Positions 46,401 through 58,140 of a DNA stretch of 64,000 nt are shown here, piece by piece. The stretch lies in the NCBI RefSeq assembly GCF_000835495.1, contig NW_015622541.1, forward strand, positions 2,666,001 to 2,730,000, written 5' to 3'. Position numbers and translations under genes: made by a program. Below the pieces are notes generated by a model. It ran no database searches. It worked only from the letters and a program-made list of their open reading frames with translations, and was not told where the DNA came from. Position 1 is the stretch's first letter, and each line of letters starts with the position of its first letter. Source of the stretch: Cladophialophora immunda. Taxonomy: Eukaryota; Ascomycota; Eurotiomycetes; Chaetothyriales; Herpotrichiellaceae.

Positions 46401-47131
46401 TTCCACAGGATGTGGGTTTCAATATCGAGATGAAGTATCCCATGCTGTACGAAAGTGAGGATGAGGAGATGGACACGTATGCCGTGGAGCTAAACTCGTT
46501 TGTTGACACGGTTCTCACCAAAGTGTATGACCTGGGCAAGGGAAGGAACATCATCTTCTCGAGCTTCAACCCTGATATCTGCCTGCTGCTGTCGTTCAAG
46601 CAGCCCAGCATCCCCGTCCTGTTCCTGACAGATTCTGGCACGAGTCCTGCAGGTGATATCCGCGCCACTTCGCTGCAAGAAGCTATTCGCTTTGCGAGTC
46701 GCTGGAATTTGCTCGGAGTGGTAAGCGCCGCAGAACCTCTGGTCGCAGCGCCTAGATTGGTCAGGGTGGTGAAGGAAAGCGGGCTCGTGTGCGTGAGTTA
46801 TGGGACACTGAACAATGATAGTGCAATGGTAAGAAAGCAAGTGAGGCAAGGGATCGATGCGGTCATTGTGGATAATGTGCTTGCCATAAGGAGAGGCCTG
46901 ACGGAGGATGTGGCCAAGGTCAGTGGTGCCAGTACTCCTCGTTCCGGAGTGAAGACTACGGGAGAGCACAATGGGACCGGCGCCGGTGACCTGAAGAAGT
47001 TGCTGGGTGGAGTGGAGAGTTTGAAGCTTCCTGACTCTGTTCAGGCGGCAAAGATCGAGCCAAAGACAACGGTTGCTCAAGTTGGCAACGGCGACGTGAA
47101 CGGACTCGTCAATGGACAAAGGACAACATGA
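43411..47131 (+). CDS. GDE1: Glycerophosphodiester phosphodiesterase with SPX and ankyrin domains, Gde1
   Basis: Exons 43411-43552 and 43608-47131 give 1221 residues, close to yeast Gde1 (1223). The enzyme splits glycerophosphocholine to choline and glycerol-3-phosphate, a phosphate and choline scavenging step. Domains in order: SPX (1 to about 165; MKFGRNLPRNQVPEWASSYINYKVLKK, cut here by an intron after IPDLAG, then the basic helix KITKKLDKR that senses inositol pyrophosphates); ankyrin repeats (about 370-590; DELGDTALHVAARFGHVECARLLLE and others); a beta-rich linker domain (about 600-740); and GDPD (about 805-1150). The GDPD part has catalytic HRG (GHRGLGKN), GENTIQSF, and EFDVQLTKDHVPVIYHD. 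All key residues are present. A 60-residue polar loop (KPKSASLKNVDR onward) interrupts the barrel. Confidence 0.97.
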
Positions 47132-47525
47132 GGAGAGGAGGGTGGTTGGCAGCAGCTCGTCGAGAGCCTCGTGATTCTGCTTCTGACATCCGGAGAAACA
47201 GTTCTCACCGTTTGAATCGAAGAGCCTACTGAATGAAGAGGGACATTGCATTGTGAATACTTCAAGGAAAGCTCGAGCGGGTGCAGCATTAAAGAGGCAC
47301 GGAACTCGGAGAAGCAGACGTCAAATTGCACGCCCAAGATGCCGAGTTCAGGCGGGAGTTATATGGAAACCTGGGATCTGGGAAGATGGAAAATGGAAGT
47401 TTGGAATGGAAATTTAGGATAAGGAAAAAGCAGGGAGGAAAAGGGCGGGAAAAACCCCCTTTGTTTGTCCAGTGTTCCATTTTTCCCACTCTTCCTCTAT
47501 ATGTGAAGGAATAAAATCTCTTTCT

Positions 47526-47548
47526 TGCTTGTCTTGTCTTGTCTTGTC
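47526..47548. repeat. (TTGTC)n microsatellite
   Basis: Four to five pentamer units in a CT-rich stretch. Confidence 0.85.
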
Positions 47549-47813
47549 CCTACTCATGATATACCTTCTCTATCCCTGTGACCTCTTCTCTTACGGTGGG
47601 AATTTGCGTACGTACGCGTTTGCTTCTCAAGCGGTGCCAGCTGGGATGTGGCCCGTAAGCACGCACAGAGCGGGAGCGAGAAGAAAGAGGGCAGAGCAGA
47701 AGAGAGAAGAGAGGAGATGTGAAGAGAAGTGCAGAAAAGCAGGAATCTCGATCTGCTCTCTTTCCAAGACTGTGATATGATTGGGAGCGATGGTTTTGGA
47801 CCAAAAAAAAAAG

Positions 47814-47842
47814 GATCTGATCTGATCTGATCTGATCTGACC
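47814..47842. repeat. (GATCT)n microsatellite
   Basis: Five pentamer units directly after an A10 run, the last one degenerate (GACCT). Confidence 0.9.
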
Positions 47843-48017
47843 TGGCTGTTTTGTATTGAGGAGCGTCGTGATGAAGGAATAAAAACAAAAAAAAAAGGAA
47901 GAGAGATACGTCTTCTTCAAGACGGATATGGCTCCAAACAGTTGATGTCATATCGACCGTGCCCATCATAATCACACCACACCACATGATACCTTCGTCA
48001 GGATGGTCATCCTTTGT

Positions 48018-51000
48018 TCACATCAAACACGCCTCCTTCTCCGAGGAGTGCAGCTCGCTCCCTCCAATCCGGACTCTACGCCTCCGTGCGCCGGGGGGTC
48101 CCGTGCCTCGTCCCGATGTGCGCGTCGACGCTGCTGCTGCCACGCTTTTCCTCTTCCTTTCGTCGCCACCGCCGCTGCCGTCGGGCGTCTGGGGAGAAGA
48201 CGCGGGGAGGGAAACGTAGACGTCGACGAGCCATTCGTACCACACTTTCCGGTCGTCGGTCTTGCGCCACATGGTCAGGCTGACTTCGGAGTTGTCGGGG
48301 AGGAAGATTGGTGTCTGTGTGGATTTCCCCGGAAAAGAGATTTCCCGTCGTGGTTAGTAAAGATCTTGATGTAACCCCCAACGGCACATTCTTGGGTCTT
48401 GCTTGTAGGGCAAGGCAGGTTGGTGCGTCGTGAAATTATGCAGTAGAAGGAAGGCATGAGGGCTTAGATCGTGGAAAGTAGGTGTTTGTCTGTAAGGGTA
48501 GGGATGTGCGGAAGGAGTTAAAAGAAGTGATGGGAGAGGATAAAGAAGGCTAGGGTTAGGCCAGGTCAGGGGGTTGTGTGCGTGTTATGTTTGTGAGGTA
48601 CTTAGATGGAAAGAATGCTCCAGCAGGATGCCGAGGGCTGCCGCTCACCTTCAACGGGAAGAATATCGGAAACCAACTAATCATGCCCTCGCTCTTTTGG
48701 TCCATGGTGTCCGGGTTCGTCGACAACTCGACACCCTTGTAGAGCACGGTTTCAAAGTATCCTGCCAGTCCGTGGCATGCCCCACGGTGCGGGATCGGGA
48801 AGGTCAATTGGCATGAGCGGGCGTTGTGGCTATTGGTGAGGGACGGTTCTGTGGTCGTCGTGCCGATAGTGGAAGGGGTCAGGTTGGGTAAGGCTGGGTT
48901 CGGATGCTGAAAGGCCCATGTTTGCTGGATGACAGGGAGCGGTGTCGGCGGCGTCGGTGGGGGGACGGATTGTTGAGATTGACGCGTGTGGGCTTTGGAA
49001 TAAGGCGTCGCCGTTGTGGGTGTCGTCTCGGACGGCGACACGGGGCTTGCTGCCATGTCGCTTGGAGTCGGAGGACCTTGAACAGTCCCTATCGCTGACA
49101 TTCCACGCGCGCCACCCTCTGCAGCAGCTGGCCTCGTGCTCAGGTAATCGATCGCATTGAACATGACCACATACGGCGTCTCGCCCGCGTGGGGGTTACT
49201 GCCCATCCCATGCAATATGTCCGCGTGCAATTTGGGCGCCGCGATCGGGGTGATATGTGCCGTGTACGATGCCGGGATGGAAATTCCATGGATCGGGTTT
49301 AAGAGGTGCTGAACCCCGTCGAGGCATTCAGGAGAGAGTTCATTGTCGCCGAAAGACCCCAACAGTTCGCTGACGAGGATGTCGATCTTGTACGGCGTGG
49401 GTGTGGTACTTTGTGGAGTAGTGGCAAGGAGGTAGGTGCTGTCGAGACTGGGCGAGCCTGTGAACGTGGGTTTTGGGGTGGTTGACACCCCGTCTGCATT
49501 CTTTTCGGTCTTCTTCTTGTCGTCGTCGTTGTCGTCGTTGTTCATGTCATCATCATCACTGTCGACCGAGGTGTTGTATATTCGAGTCGGCCCTGGAGCA
49601 TTTGCAGCGCGAATAGGTCCCCTCCACGTCCTCATGTCCGACTTCACCAAATTTACTCGGCCACTCCACGTCGTCTTGTTGTGACGCTGAAGAAGGACAA
49701 AAGCATTCGGGTTCTTTTCCAACGCCCACATGTCAATCTCCACACCGACGTCTTGACTGGCCTTGAGTGCGCGGGTTACCAGCGGTCCACGACCAGCCCC
49801 TACCACAGCAACGACAACTCGTCCATCTGGGTTGGAGGTTGGTTTTCCTTGTTCGATCCAGTCGTGCAGGGCCCGGGCGATGGCGCGCTCGTACCATGCA
49901 TACTTGATCGGATCCTTCTCGAAGACTTCGTAAGTGATGCTCTCAAGGTTGACAGAGAGTGGTTGTAACGGCGCTTGTAGGTAATCCTGATAGCCGGCCC
50001 CAAAGCGATCAATAACCGTCTGCGGTGGTTGTTTGGTTTGCAGGTTGCGCATGTACGAGAGGTGAGGAGTCACGTCTTTAAGGTCTGGAGTTTGTGCTGC
50101 TTCGGCGAGCGTAGGGAAAGCACTGGTCCCAGCTGCGGCTGGATTGACCATGTTGCCGTTTGTAGTGGTGCTGGGAATTGTCCCCACATCACACAGGAGG
50201 AACCACGGTGCCGTACGAAGTCGAGCAAATCTCAGAACGAAAGCTTGATGAGCACGAGTCAACACGGGATAGCCTTTGGCGTTCCTAGCAAACACTTGCT
50301 TGTCGAGGGTGAGGAGGCGGACAGGTTCGGAATACCATCTTGCCTGGATGGGGACTGGTGGCAGCAGCTTCGGTATAGACAATGCTGGAGACAGTCAGCG
50401 TCAAGTAATGATATACAACGAGACCGACGGTTACGGCATGAGATGTATTATGCTTACCTACACATAATCTCGAAGGATATTTACATATCGATCTAATCAT
50501 GTTCCATGCTTCCCAGGATCCAAAAACATCCAACCTTTCAACTTCAGCCTCGTCATGTTCCAGAAACTGCTGACGGGTAAAGGGTGCCAGGCTGCCCATT
50601 TGGTCAATTTGTTCCTCGGAATGGTCGATCACGGGCAACCAGATGTATAGCTGCATATAGGGGCCTTGGCTCAGGGCATCAGAAATTGCTCTTGCATACT
50701 GGGCGATCCCGCTGTCAGATACACCTTGACCACGAATAAGAGGGCCTGGGACCAGGACATAAGTGAGCCCACAAAAGGCAGCATAAGCCACTTCCAGTTG
50801 GAGGACTTGTCGAGATACATCTGCAATGATCGGATCTGGAGATCCAAGATCGATCCAAGAACTTGTAAGGGCGATGGTCTGACTGATGGACTCGTCGGGC
50901 GTCAAAGGCGTATCCGCCGGGGTCAGTGGTGGAATAATAACAGGCGAAGCGCTTTTGGTCTTTGTGATGTCCTCTACTGATTGAAGGGCAAGGGATGAAG

Positions 51001-51213
51001 AAAGTAGAGTCAGGACCCGGGAATGGAAATAGGGAGTCGTGATGGGGCTCGTAACCATATCATACTTGTCCACAGTTAGTCAATATACGCCAGATCACAT
51101 ATAGGCTGTGCCCTCACATTTGCGGCATGAGCATTTTGTATAGTCTCCATCGAGACTGGAATGGGTCCTTTGGGGTCATGGTGCCCGATGATGAACCTGG
51201 GCGGATCTTCCAT
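48018..51213 (-). CDS. PRMT5: Type II protein arginine methyltransferase PRMT5 (Skb1/Hsl7)
   Basis: Exons 51213-51118, 51064-50458, 50384-48649 and 48314-48018 give 911 residues. The enzyme makes symmetric dimethylarginine on histones, Sm proteins and signalling proteins. The N-terminal TIM barrel begins YDMVTSPITT. The methyltransferase core has the SAM loop VVGAGRGPL (about 429-437) and the double-E loop SELLGSFGDNELSPE (about 573-587). The C-terminal beta barrel includes FSWFP-like ISWFPIFFPLK and, on the last exon, DDRKVWYEWLV and VGGSELHSS. The last exon lies beyond a 334-bp intron, the longest in this gene. Two polar inserts are unusual: an Asp/Asn/Lys-rich loop of about 60 residues just before the double-E loop, and a Ser/Thr/Pro loop of about 60 residues inside the barrel. 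The final 45 residues before VGGSEL are also extended. Confidence 0.97.
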
Positions 51214-51694
51214 CTTGATCTACGGGTGTGAATGATTCTTATCAAGTGAGAATTCCGACACCTCGTGTTCAGCAATAGGTTGAGCAGTCGTTATATGTGG
51301 AGAGTCGGGCCTCAGGTCGCTCCATTTTCGAGATGGATCCGAAAATATCAAATGCCCAGCCTTGCCGTCAGACCATTCGTCGCACACTGCATGTATCCGG
51401 ATCGGCAGACGGGAGTTGGCCGGATGAGTCGGGTTATATAACACAAATTGGGCTGCAGCTGGGCCCTTCTGTCGGAGTAGAGAAACTGCACAGGATTATT
51501 GGAAAGAAAAGGCTTCTGAGGAGGAAGAATGTGAGGCGCACGCTCGAGATTCCCGAAAGAGACTAGCGTGGATCCGGCTCGATTGAGACGCCCAGCAATT
51601 TTATTTGCTTGCGAAGTTGCGATTCCATCTTCCACCCTGCGTCGTCCATACAGCAGATCGACTCTGTCTCGCAGCTTCGAGCTGCACCGACACC
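51214..51694. promoter_or_regulatory. Divergent promoter PRMT5 / uS5m
   Basis: 481 bp separate two divergent start codons, so both promoters must overlap here. No TATA box or clear site is recognised. Confidence 0.5.
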
Positions 51695-52971
51695 ATGAGC
51701 GTCGCCCGCTCCTCCGAGTGCCTTTTCTGCCTCTTTTCACGTTCCTCTCGCCCAAAGTCCTTCCCTCGCCGCCAGTTCCATTCCTCCCCTGTCCACCAAA
51801 AACGAAAACCCCGGTTCCCCAGCGTGAAAGCCGAGATCAGCCAGGTCGATCTCAATGCACAGGCCAAAGAATTTGCTGCGGTACAAAATGGCATGATTTC
51901 TGAGCGATACTCTCCAGAGCAGCGTGCAGCAATTGAGGCAGCTCGGAAACTCATCGACCTCGAACAAATGCAAAAGCAGACGGGCATGCGGACAGATCCC
52001 TGGAAGCTGAAATACTACGACGAATTGACCAAAATCGATCCGGTGGTAGATAAGCCAATGCGGGCACCGATGACCAATATCGATGACAAGTCTAGGCTAA
52101 AGACAGATGAAGAGCTGGAAGATGATTTCGTCAAGTTCATCAATCAGATACCTGAGCCCAAACACGAAAACGACTACGACCAGGAGCTATGGGACAAGTT
52201 TGACAAGAACCTACGCATGACAGTCGGACGCGAAGAGGCGGAGAGGAACCCCCCGACGGCACTTGCGCCAGACTTGCCGAGAATTTCGGAGCCTGCCAGA
52301 GCCCAGAAAAAGAAATCGAGAGGAGACGAGGAGGGGTCTGGGAAAAAGGATAGAGTCGTTTCTCCTGCTCTCTTGCAGTTGATGCAGATGACTGGATACA
52401 GCGAGAAGCAAATAGCACAACTCCGGGTCAAAACCGTTATCCAACATCGCGTTGTGAATCAGACAAGGCTGGGCAAGATTCAGAAAATGTATTGTTTGAG
52501 CATCGCCGGCAATGGCCAGGGTCTCATCGGCATAGGAGAAGGGAAATCGCAAGAAGGCTCTGCAGCTATCGTTCAGAGCCAGTACCGTGCTATTCGAAAT
52601 ATGGCCCCCATTCTGCGGTACGAAAATCGAACCATCTATGGCGATCTGAAGGCCAAGGTCAGCGCCACGGAGCTGGAATTATACGCAAGACCACCAGGTA
52701 CACCTTTACCCCTTTGTGTGGCAAGATGACAGGGCTAACTGGATCATTGACAGGCTTCGGACTACGTTGTCAGCAGTACATCTGGGAGATTTGCAGATGT
52801 GCAGGTATTTACGATCTGGCTGCGCGTGTAACACGATCAAGGAATCCCATGAACACGGTCAAGGCTGCAGTCCAGGCTCTATTGAGCCAGAAGCATCCAG
52901 AGGATATCGCGAGAGCTAGAGGCAAGAAGTTGGTGGATGTTCGCAAAGTGTACTATGCAGGCCAAACATAG
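51695..52971 (+). CDS. MRPS5: Mitochondrial small-subunit ribosomal protein uS5m
   Basis: Exons 51695-52697 and 52754-52971 give 406 residues. The N-terminus is a mitochondrial presequence (SSRPKSFPRRQFHSSP, with RQFHSS as cleavage region). A mitochondrion-specific extension rich in charged residues runs to about 240. The S5 domain follows: KTVIQHRVVNQTRLGKIQKMYCLSIAGNG, the loop GLIGIGEGKSQEGSAAI that lines the mRNA entry/decoding site, then RPPGFGLRC and a C-terminal S5 fold with RNPMNTVKAAVQAL. The 56-bp intron cuts inside RPPG-FGL. All core blocks are present. Confidence 0.95.
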
Positions 52972-53229
52972 AAAGGGACTTTGTATATTATCATCCCCGA
53001 CCAAACATAGACAGCACTCCATCTTGAGTCTCTGTCGTGTTCTGTACAAAACCAGGGCGGCCAGGATTTCGACTGGCGAAGGGATCCACCTCCAAAATGC
53101 AGATTCCTTTGACAAGTCCTTGTCGTGCGTCGTTATTTTGCGTAGCTCGTCATTGCATCCATCCTGTTCTCCCATCTTGTGCCCTTGGGTATCAATACAA
53201 TCATGATCATACAACCAAGCCCTGTAGCC

Positions 53230-53802
53230 CTATTCGCCAGCCGCCTCTCCATCGCCCTGCCCGTCCCTTGGCCCTTCGTCTATGCCCTCGACCTGGCCCT
53301 GCTGCAGCACGATGCTGTACACACTCGCCTTCATCAGCGTGTACACGCTCGCGACCTTGCGTTCCAACAACCGGAGCCCCTCTGCGATTTCGAGCGTGAT
53401 GGGACCGCTAGAGAGGTCGGCAAGCGTGGATGAGAGCTGTTTCGGGAGACGCGTAGTCAGATATCCGGCTTCCAGGCAAAAGAGCTTTTTGTTTTCGCCC
53501 AAAGTTGAAGAGTGCCGTGGGTGCGTCTCGTCTCTTTGCCGCCCACATCTACCACTCGACAACGGCTATCCGCCCCCCTTGTCTTTCGTTTTCCTGCCTC
53601 CACCCGAGACGAGGCATCCCCGGAGGTACACAAAGGATAAGGCGGGGACGTGAGACAGGGAACTCACCTCCTTCATGTTTCTCGACAGCCTCTCATATTC
53701 GTCCAAGACTTCTTGTTCCAATGGCGACACCCCTCCCGAAGACTGGCCGGTAAAGTTGAGGAGATTGTGCTTTGAGTCGCTGTAGATTGTGCTGTCGTCC
53801 AT
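53230..53802 (-). CDS. DAD3: DASH complex subunit Dad3
   Basis: Exons 53802-53668 and 53436-53230 give 113 residues. Dad3 belongs to the DASH/Dam1 ring that couples fungal kinetochores to spindle microtubules. The family region is a helical hairpin: SPLEQEVLDEYERLSRNMKE on exon 1 and LSSTLADLSSGP...AEGLRLLERKVASVYTLMKASVYSIVLQQ on exon 2. The 231-bp intron is long for this window, and its removal gives the continuous KE-LSSTLADL helix. A Gly/Asp/Glu-rich tail of about 20 residues follows. Size is normal. Confidence 0.9.
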
Positions 53803-54370
53803 CTCGAACGTAACTGGGGGCCTTTCTGGGTGATATCAGCGAAAAAGGGTCGAATTGATCACGATGATATTATCACACACGACAAAAATCCCAGCGGAAC
53901 GCGTTCGGTGAGAAAGTGCGTGATGAGAGTCAATGCGGTACCGCATCAATTCTTAGTGCACATACGGATGAGTATAGAGCCGAGAATCACTCCGATTTTG
54001 CTCTTCTTCCCCGGTTTAATTGTGTCGCTCCCCGCATTGTTTTCTCCACGTCGCCGAAACCGATCAGGCTGGAAAGGTCTCTAACAAACCTAGGTATGTA
54101 GGAGGACGCGGACGGTGAGTGGACGGAACCCCTTTCTATCACACTGGGGACCGCGGTGCCAGAATCCGCACTAATCCGGCTATTGACTCGATTCCATGTC
54201 CCACGCATTCAGTACATCCGAGGCTCGTCTCAAAATGGTCATCCTGGGAATGGGCTTTTGTGGGTGGTTACAGGAGGAGGTTTTGTCTGTCTTCTTGCGC
54301 CTCACTTGCAACCGGAATGCCTCCTTCGTGATATCGTTTCCAAAGGCTTCATCACACTCATAAACGAGCA
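53803..54370. other. Divergent promoter region DAD3 / FAT1-like
   Basis: About 570 bp between start codons. No supported ORF or recognised site. Confidence 0.5.
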
Positions 54371-56618
54371 ATGGCACTGCTAGCAGCTGGCGCCGCGGCA
54401 GCGGCAGCCACGGGGATCAGCATGTACCTCGACGCCAAGTACTCGATTCGCAGCGACCTGGAACAGCTTCGGGGAGCCAAGCATCTACAGAAGTTCGTCG
54501 AGGACCTGTATGAGGAATACGGAGAAGACGACTGGTCCTTCTACCACGTCATCCATTCGACCTACGCCCAGAATCATCATACCGACAAAGAGGCATTCGT
54601 CTTTGAGGGTCGAACCTGGACGTATCGCCAATTTCGTGAAGAGATTGGTCGAGTTGCCGAAGCGTTCGAAAGGCTCGGGATCAAGAACCGGACCGTGGTT
54701 GGAATGTTCGTCAACAACTCGCCAGAGTTTGTCATTGCTTGGTGGGCTCTGTACAAGCTCGGTGCCATCGCCGCGCCTGTGAACACGTCCATTACTGGGT
54801 CCCATATAAAGCATTGTCTGAAAGTCAGCGAAGCCAAGTTCTGCATCACAACCTACGAGCTGTACAGTGTCCTGACAAGGGCTTTGGTGCAAGACGAGCT
54901 TCTCCAAGGCTCCCCGGCGCAGTCATCAGCTTTTCCTAGGATTGTCCTGTACGATTATGGCTCGTACCCTCCAACCCAAGCTGAGCTTCAAGGGAATGTG
55001 CTGCTGAAGCACGACGAGTTGCCTCCGGTAACACCGGAAATGGCCGATTTCCCCAAACACAAGAGACCGAAAGTTGGTCCCACCGACGCTGCGCAATATC
55101 TCTTTACTTCTGGAACAACTGGAATGCCCAAAGCTTTGATCTGGCCGCTTGGATACAACCGTCTGAGCGGAAACCCAGGAAGATGGCCAGGCACGCAGGG
55201 AAGCCATAGGAGATGGTACATATGCTTGCCAATGTTTCACGGAACCGCATCCTTCGCTGCCCTGCCTGGCGCATTGGCGTCCTCTGGGACCGTAATTCTT
55301 GCGCGGCGGTTTTCACGTCGCGAGTTCTGGGCCGATGTTCGACGTTCACAGACAAACGCTATCCTTTATATCGGCGAGATGTTCCGCTACCTAGTCCAGT
55401 CCCCTCCCGATCCTCGGTTTCCAGACGAAAAGGATCACGGGGTTGATCTGGCCTTTGGCCTAGGGCTGGCTCCCACTGTATGGCGTGCAGTCAGAGAAAG
55501 GTTTGGAATTCCTTGGATAGTAGAGTACTACTCAGCAAGTGAGGCAACCATCTCACTACTAAACTCGAATAAGAACGATCTCGGCGTGGGAAAGGTAGCC
55601 CGTTATGGCCCCTTAATGCGGAGTAAATTGTTCGGCCAGGGCGCGTTTCAGATCATCAGAGCTGATTTCGAGACCGGAGAAGTGGTGAGAGACTCCAAGA
55701 CTGGGTTTTGCATCAAGGCAAAGCCCGGAGAGGTTGGTGAGGCGATATCCAAGATTGTTCCCCCCATTCAAAGACGGCACGACTATGTTGGGGAGGGCGG
55801 CGCAGGGGCTACCCAGAAAAAGACCTTGAGGGATGTTTTCGAGAAAGGGGACGAATACACGCGGATTGGGGATGCCCTGGTGATGGTAAGTTCAAGCTCT
55901 CCATTGAAAGAGTGAGCATGCTGAGACGACCATCTCTTGTAGGATGAAGATGGATTCATCCAATTTCGTGATCGGCTTGGAGGTACGTTAGTGTCGACGA
56001 GACAAGTTCGTCAGGTGCCCCAATGCTCTATATGCTGATGGCGACTGGCAGATACCTACCGCGCAAAGGGTCATAATATTTCCACCACCGAAGTGGAGGC
56101 ATGGCTCAGTAGACATCCCCGGATTGCTTCCGTCAACGTTTATGCCATTCCAATGAACCATTATGGGTATGATGGGCAGTTGGGGTGCGCAGCAATCACT
56201 TTGCAGGGCGTGCCTCCGGAGCGATCCAATCAAGTTCACGACGAGGTCATGTCGCAACTAGAGCACTGGTTGCGCACTTCAGAAAGCGCTCTGCCGGCAT
56301 ATGCGGTGCCACGGTTCGTCAGAATCCTGATCAACGATGGTGCGCCACAAGACTCGGGCGGTATGAGCGGCGACAGTGGGAGCGAACGAGTTTCGACAAT
56401 CATGAAGAAGTTGAAGACCGGTCTTCGGAAAGATGGTGAGTGCCAATCATTGACTACACGCTCTCCAATGGCATCCTGCTTATTGTTTCCTGATAGGCTT
56501 CTTGATTCCGGAGGGGAACAAGGACCGGATGTTTTGGATCGAGAGAGAAGGATCAGGGTACGCACCTCTGACCAGTGAGGCGATTCAGCGCCTGCTCTCC
56601 GGCAAGGCTCAATTATGA
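54371..56618 (+). CDS. Very-long-chain acyl-CoA synthetase / fatty-acid transport protein, Fat1 type
   Basis: Exons 54371-55885, 55943-55982, 56052-56435 and 56497-56618 give 686 residues. The enzyme activates long and very-long-chain fatty acids with ATP and CoA and drives their uptake. An N-terminal hydrophobic Ala-rich segment (1-20) anchors it to membrane. The AMP-binding P-loop is YLFTSGTTGMPKA. VEYYSASE is the adenylate-binding motif. The FATP signature is IGDALVMDEDGFIQF, then RDRLGDTYRAKGHNISTTEVE, reassembled from exons 1-3; exon 2 has only 40 bp. The C-terminal catalytic Lys region reads KLKTGLRKDGFLIPEG. The protein ends in AQL, which is at best a weak form of the peroxisomal PTS1 tripeptide. 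Which of several fungal Fat1-like paralogues it is remains unclear. Confidence 0.92.
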
Positions 56619-58140
56619 GGTAGTGGAAAGTGCGTCTGCATGGATCTGGGGTTGTCTTTATGCCAATGCCCCCATAATAACGGGAAGTGAACGTGCACGA
56701 GGAATCCATCGCGCCGTGTTGCCGAATTCCCCCTCTTTTTCTCTTCTCGCTTGTCAAGCTTCCACTCCTGCCGATTCGGTGACAACAAGGTATTTGACTC
56801 AAAAGGATTGATAGGGTTGGAAGGCTTGCGATATAGTTGTGTTAGAGGCTTGCTTGTTGCTCGGGGTTGCCGGATTTCATTGAGCGGTGTCACATTAGTG
56901 ATGCTCAATCCGGAGACTCGACCCAGGGTCCATCGACAGGGGCACGATGCTTGACCAGGATCTGGATGTTCTGCACGTGGACTGATAGATCGCACGGAGA
57001 AATAATGACTGCATTTTTGACGAATTGGCAATTTCCGGGACTAGGGCAGGGACTACAGGGAGACGTGGTATGAGGATGGTGGAAGAGTTGAGGCTGCAGG
57101 ATTGAAACGAATCGAAAGGGGCAGACGGAGGCGCAGGTCTAGATGCGCTCAACTCCCCTCGCCGCCTCTGCCACCTCCACTCACCTTCTGACACTAGACC
57201 ATCCTCAGTCCAAACCACGCTCGCTTTCTTCCCATTCAGCTCGAACTCTCGCGCAAGCACCCCAAGCCCATTTCGCGCCACTGGGAATGAAGAACGCCAT
57301 TCCGTGCCCAAATCCCAAGGCTCTGCAGCTGCAAGCCAAGTCAACCATCGAAGCCTTAGGCCAATTGAACGGCTTGCTAACTTCGTGTTCAGATGGTCCT
57401 GTTGACGCCCTGTTTCTGGACCACCGACCCTTGCGTGCGAAAGACGCCATCTTCTGCCCTGGTTCAATCCATCCCCATTCCCATGGCGCGTGAGTTTCTC
57501 GTCCTGCAAGCCTCGTCCGCAGTCCGCAGTCCGCGGCGCCGTATGGCTCCCCCGGGGATGAACCACGAAACTATTTCTCGGGCGGTCGAACGGCGCATCC
57601 ATGCCCATCGACTCGTCTCGATGCTTTGATCCTTATCTCGTTCTGGCCCGCCATTTCGCAGTCCGCTTGCATTTGTCTGGCTGTCTATCCCTGAATCAAG
57701 AACTATGTACGTGGTACAGCCCGCCATCCACAACGCCTACAGCTGTGAGACCCAACCAACACGGGGCTCGCTTGCATCAATCTGGTCGAAGTATGCACAG
57801 GCCAATACGAGCCATTATCGCTGCAGGCAGCCGGCTTGCAGGGCAGCAGTCCACAAACGTACGAAGTGCCTTTTGGGACTTTCGTAGAGCATCTTCTACC
57901 TGCCAATAGTCTGGGCTCAGCCTCAGCCTTCAAGAAGCGAGTCATTTCCCAGACTTTCAACTTTTCCTCCTGCTGATCTTTTCGCCCTCAGATTCGCTTT
58001 CATCTTCCCCTCTTCTTGGTGTCTTATTTACGTCGAAGTCCTCGAAGCCGCTTCAATGAGTTGATACGGGACCACTATTTCCCTCCTAATTTTCAAACAC
58101 TGACAACCAGAATTGCGGCTGAGAGCGTCGAGCCGATACC
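56619..58140. other. Intergenic region, no supported gene
   Basis: About 1.5 kb. A 237-codon minus-strand frame (56895-57608) and a 116-codon plus frame (57143-57493) overlap, show biased composition and no motif, and are not called. The right part is the leader of the next gene. Confidence 0.45.

Larger units (their letters stand above)
47132..48017. other. Convergent 3' region with simple repeats
   Basis: Between the ends of GDE1 and the PRMT5 gene. It contains a TTGTC tract, a poly-A run, a GATCT tract and an A10 run (47889-47898). ORFs here come from the repeats. Confidence 0.6.

Noticed and set aside
56895..57608. 237-codon minus-strand ORF
   Set aside because: Trp/Arg/Ser-biased product with no motif; overlapping frames on the plus strand are equally open, as in GC-rich noncoding DNA.
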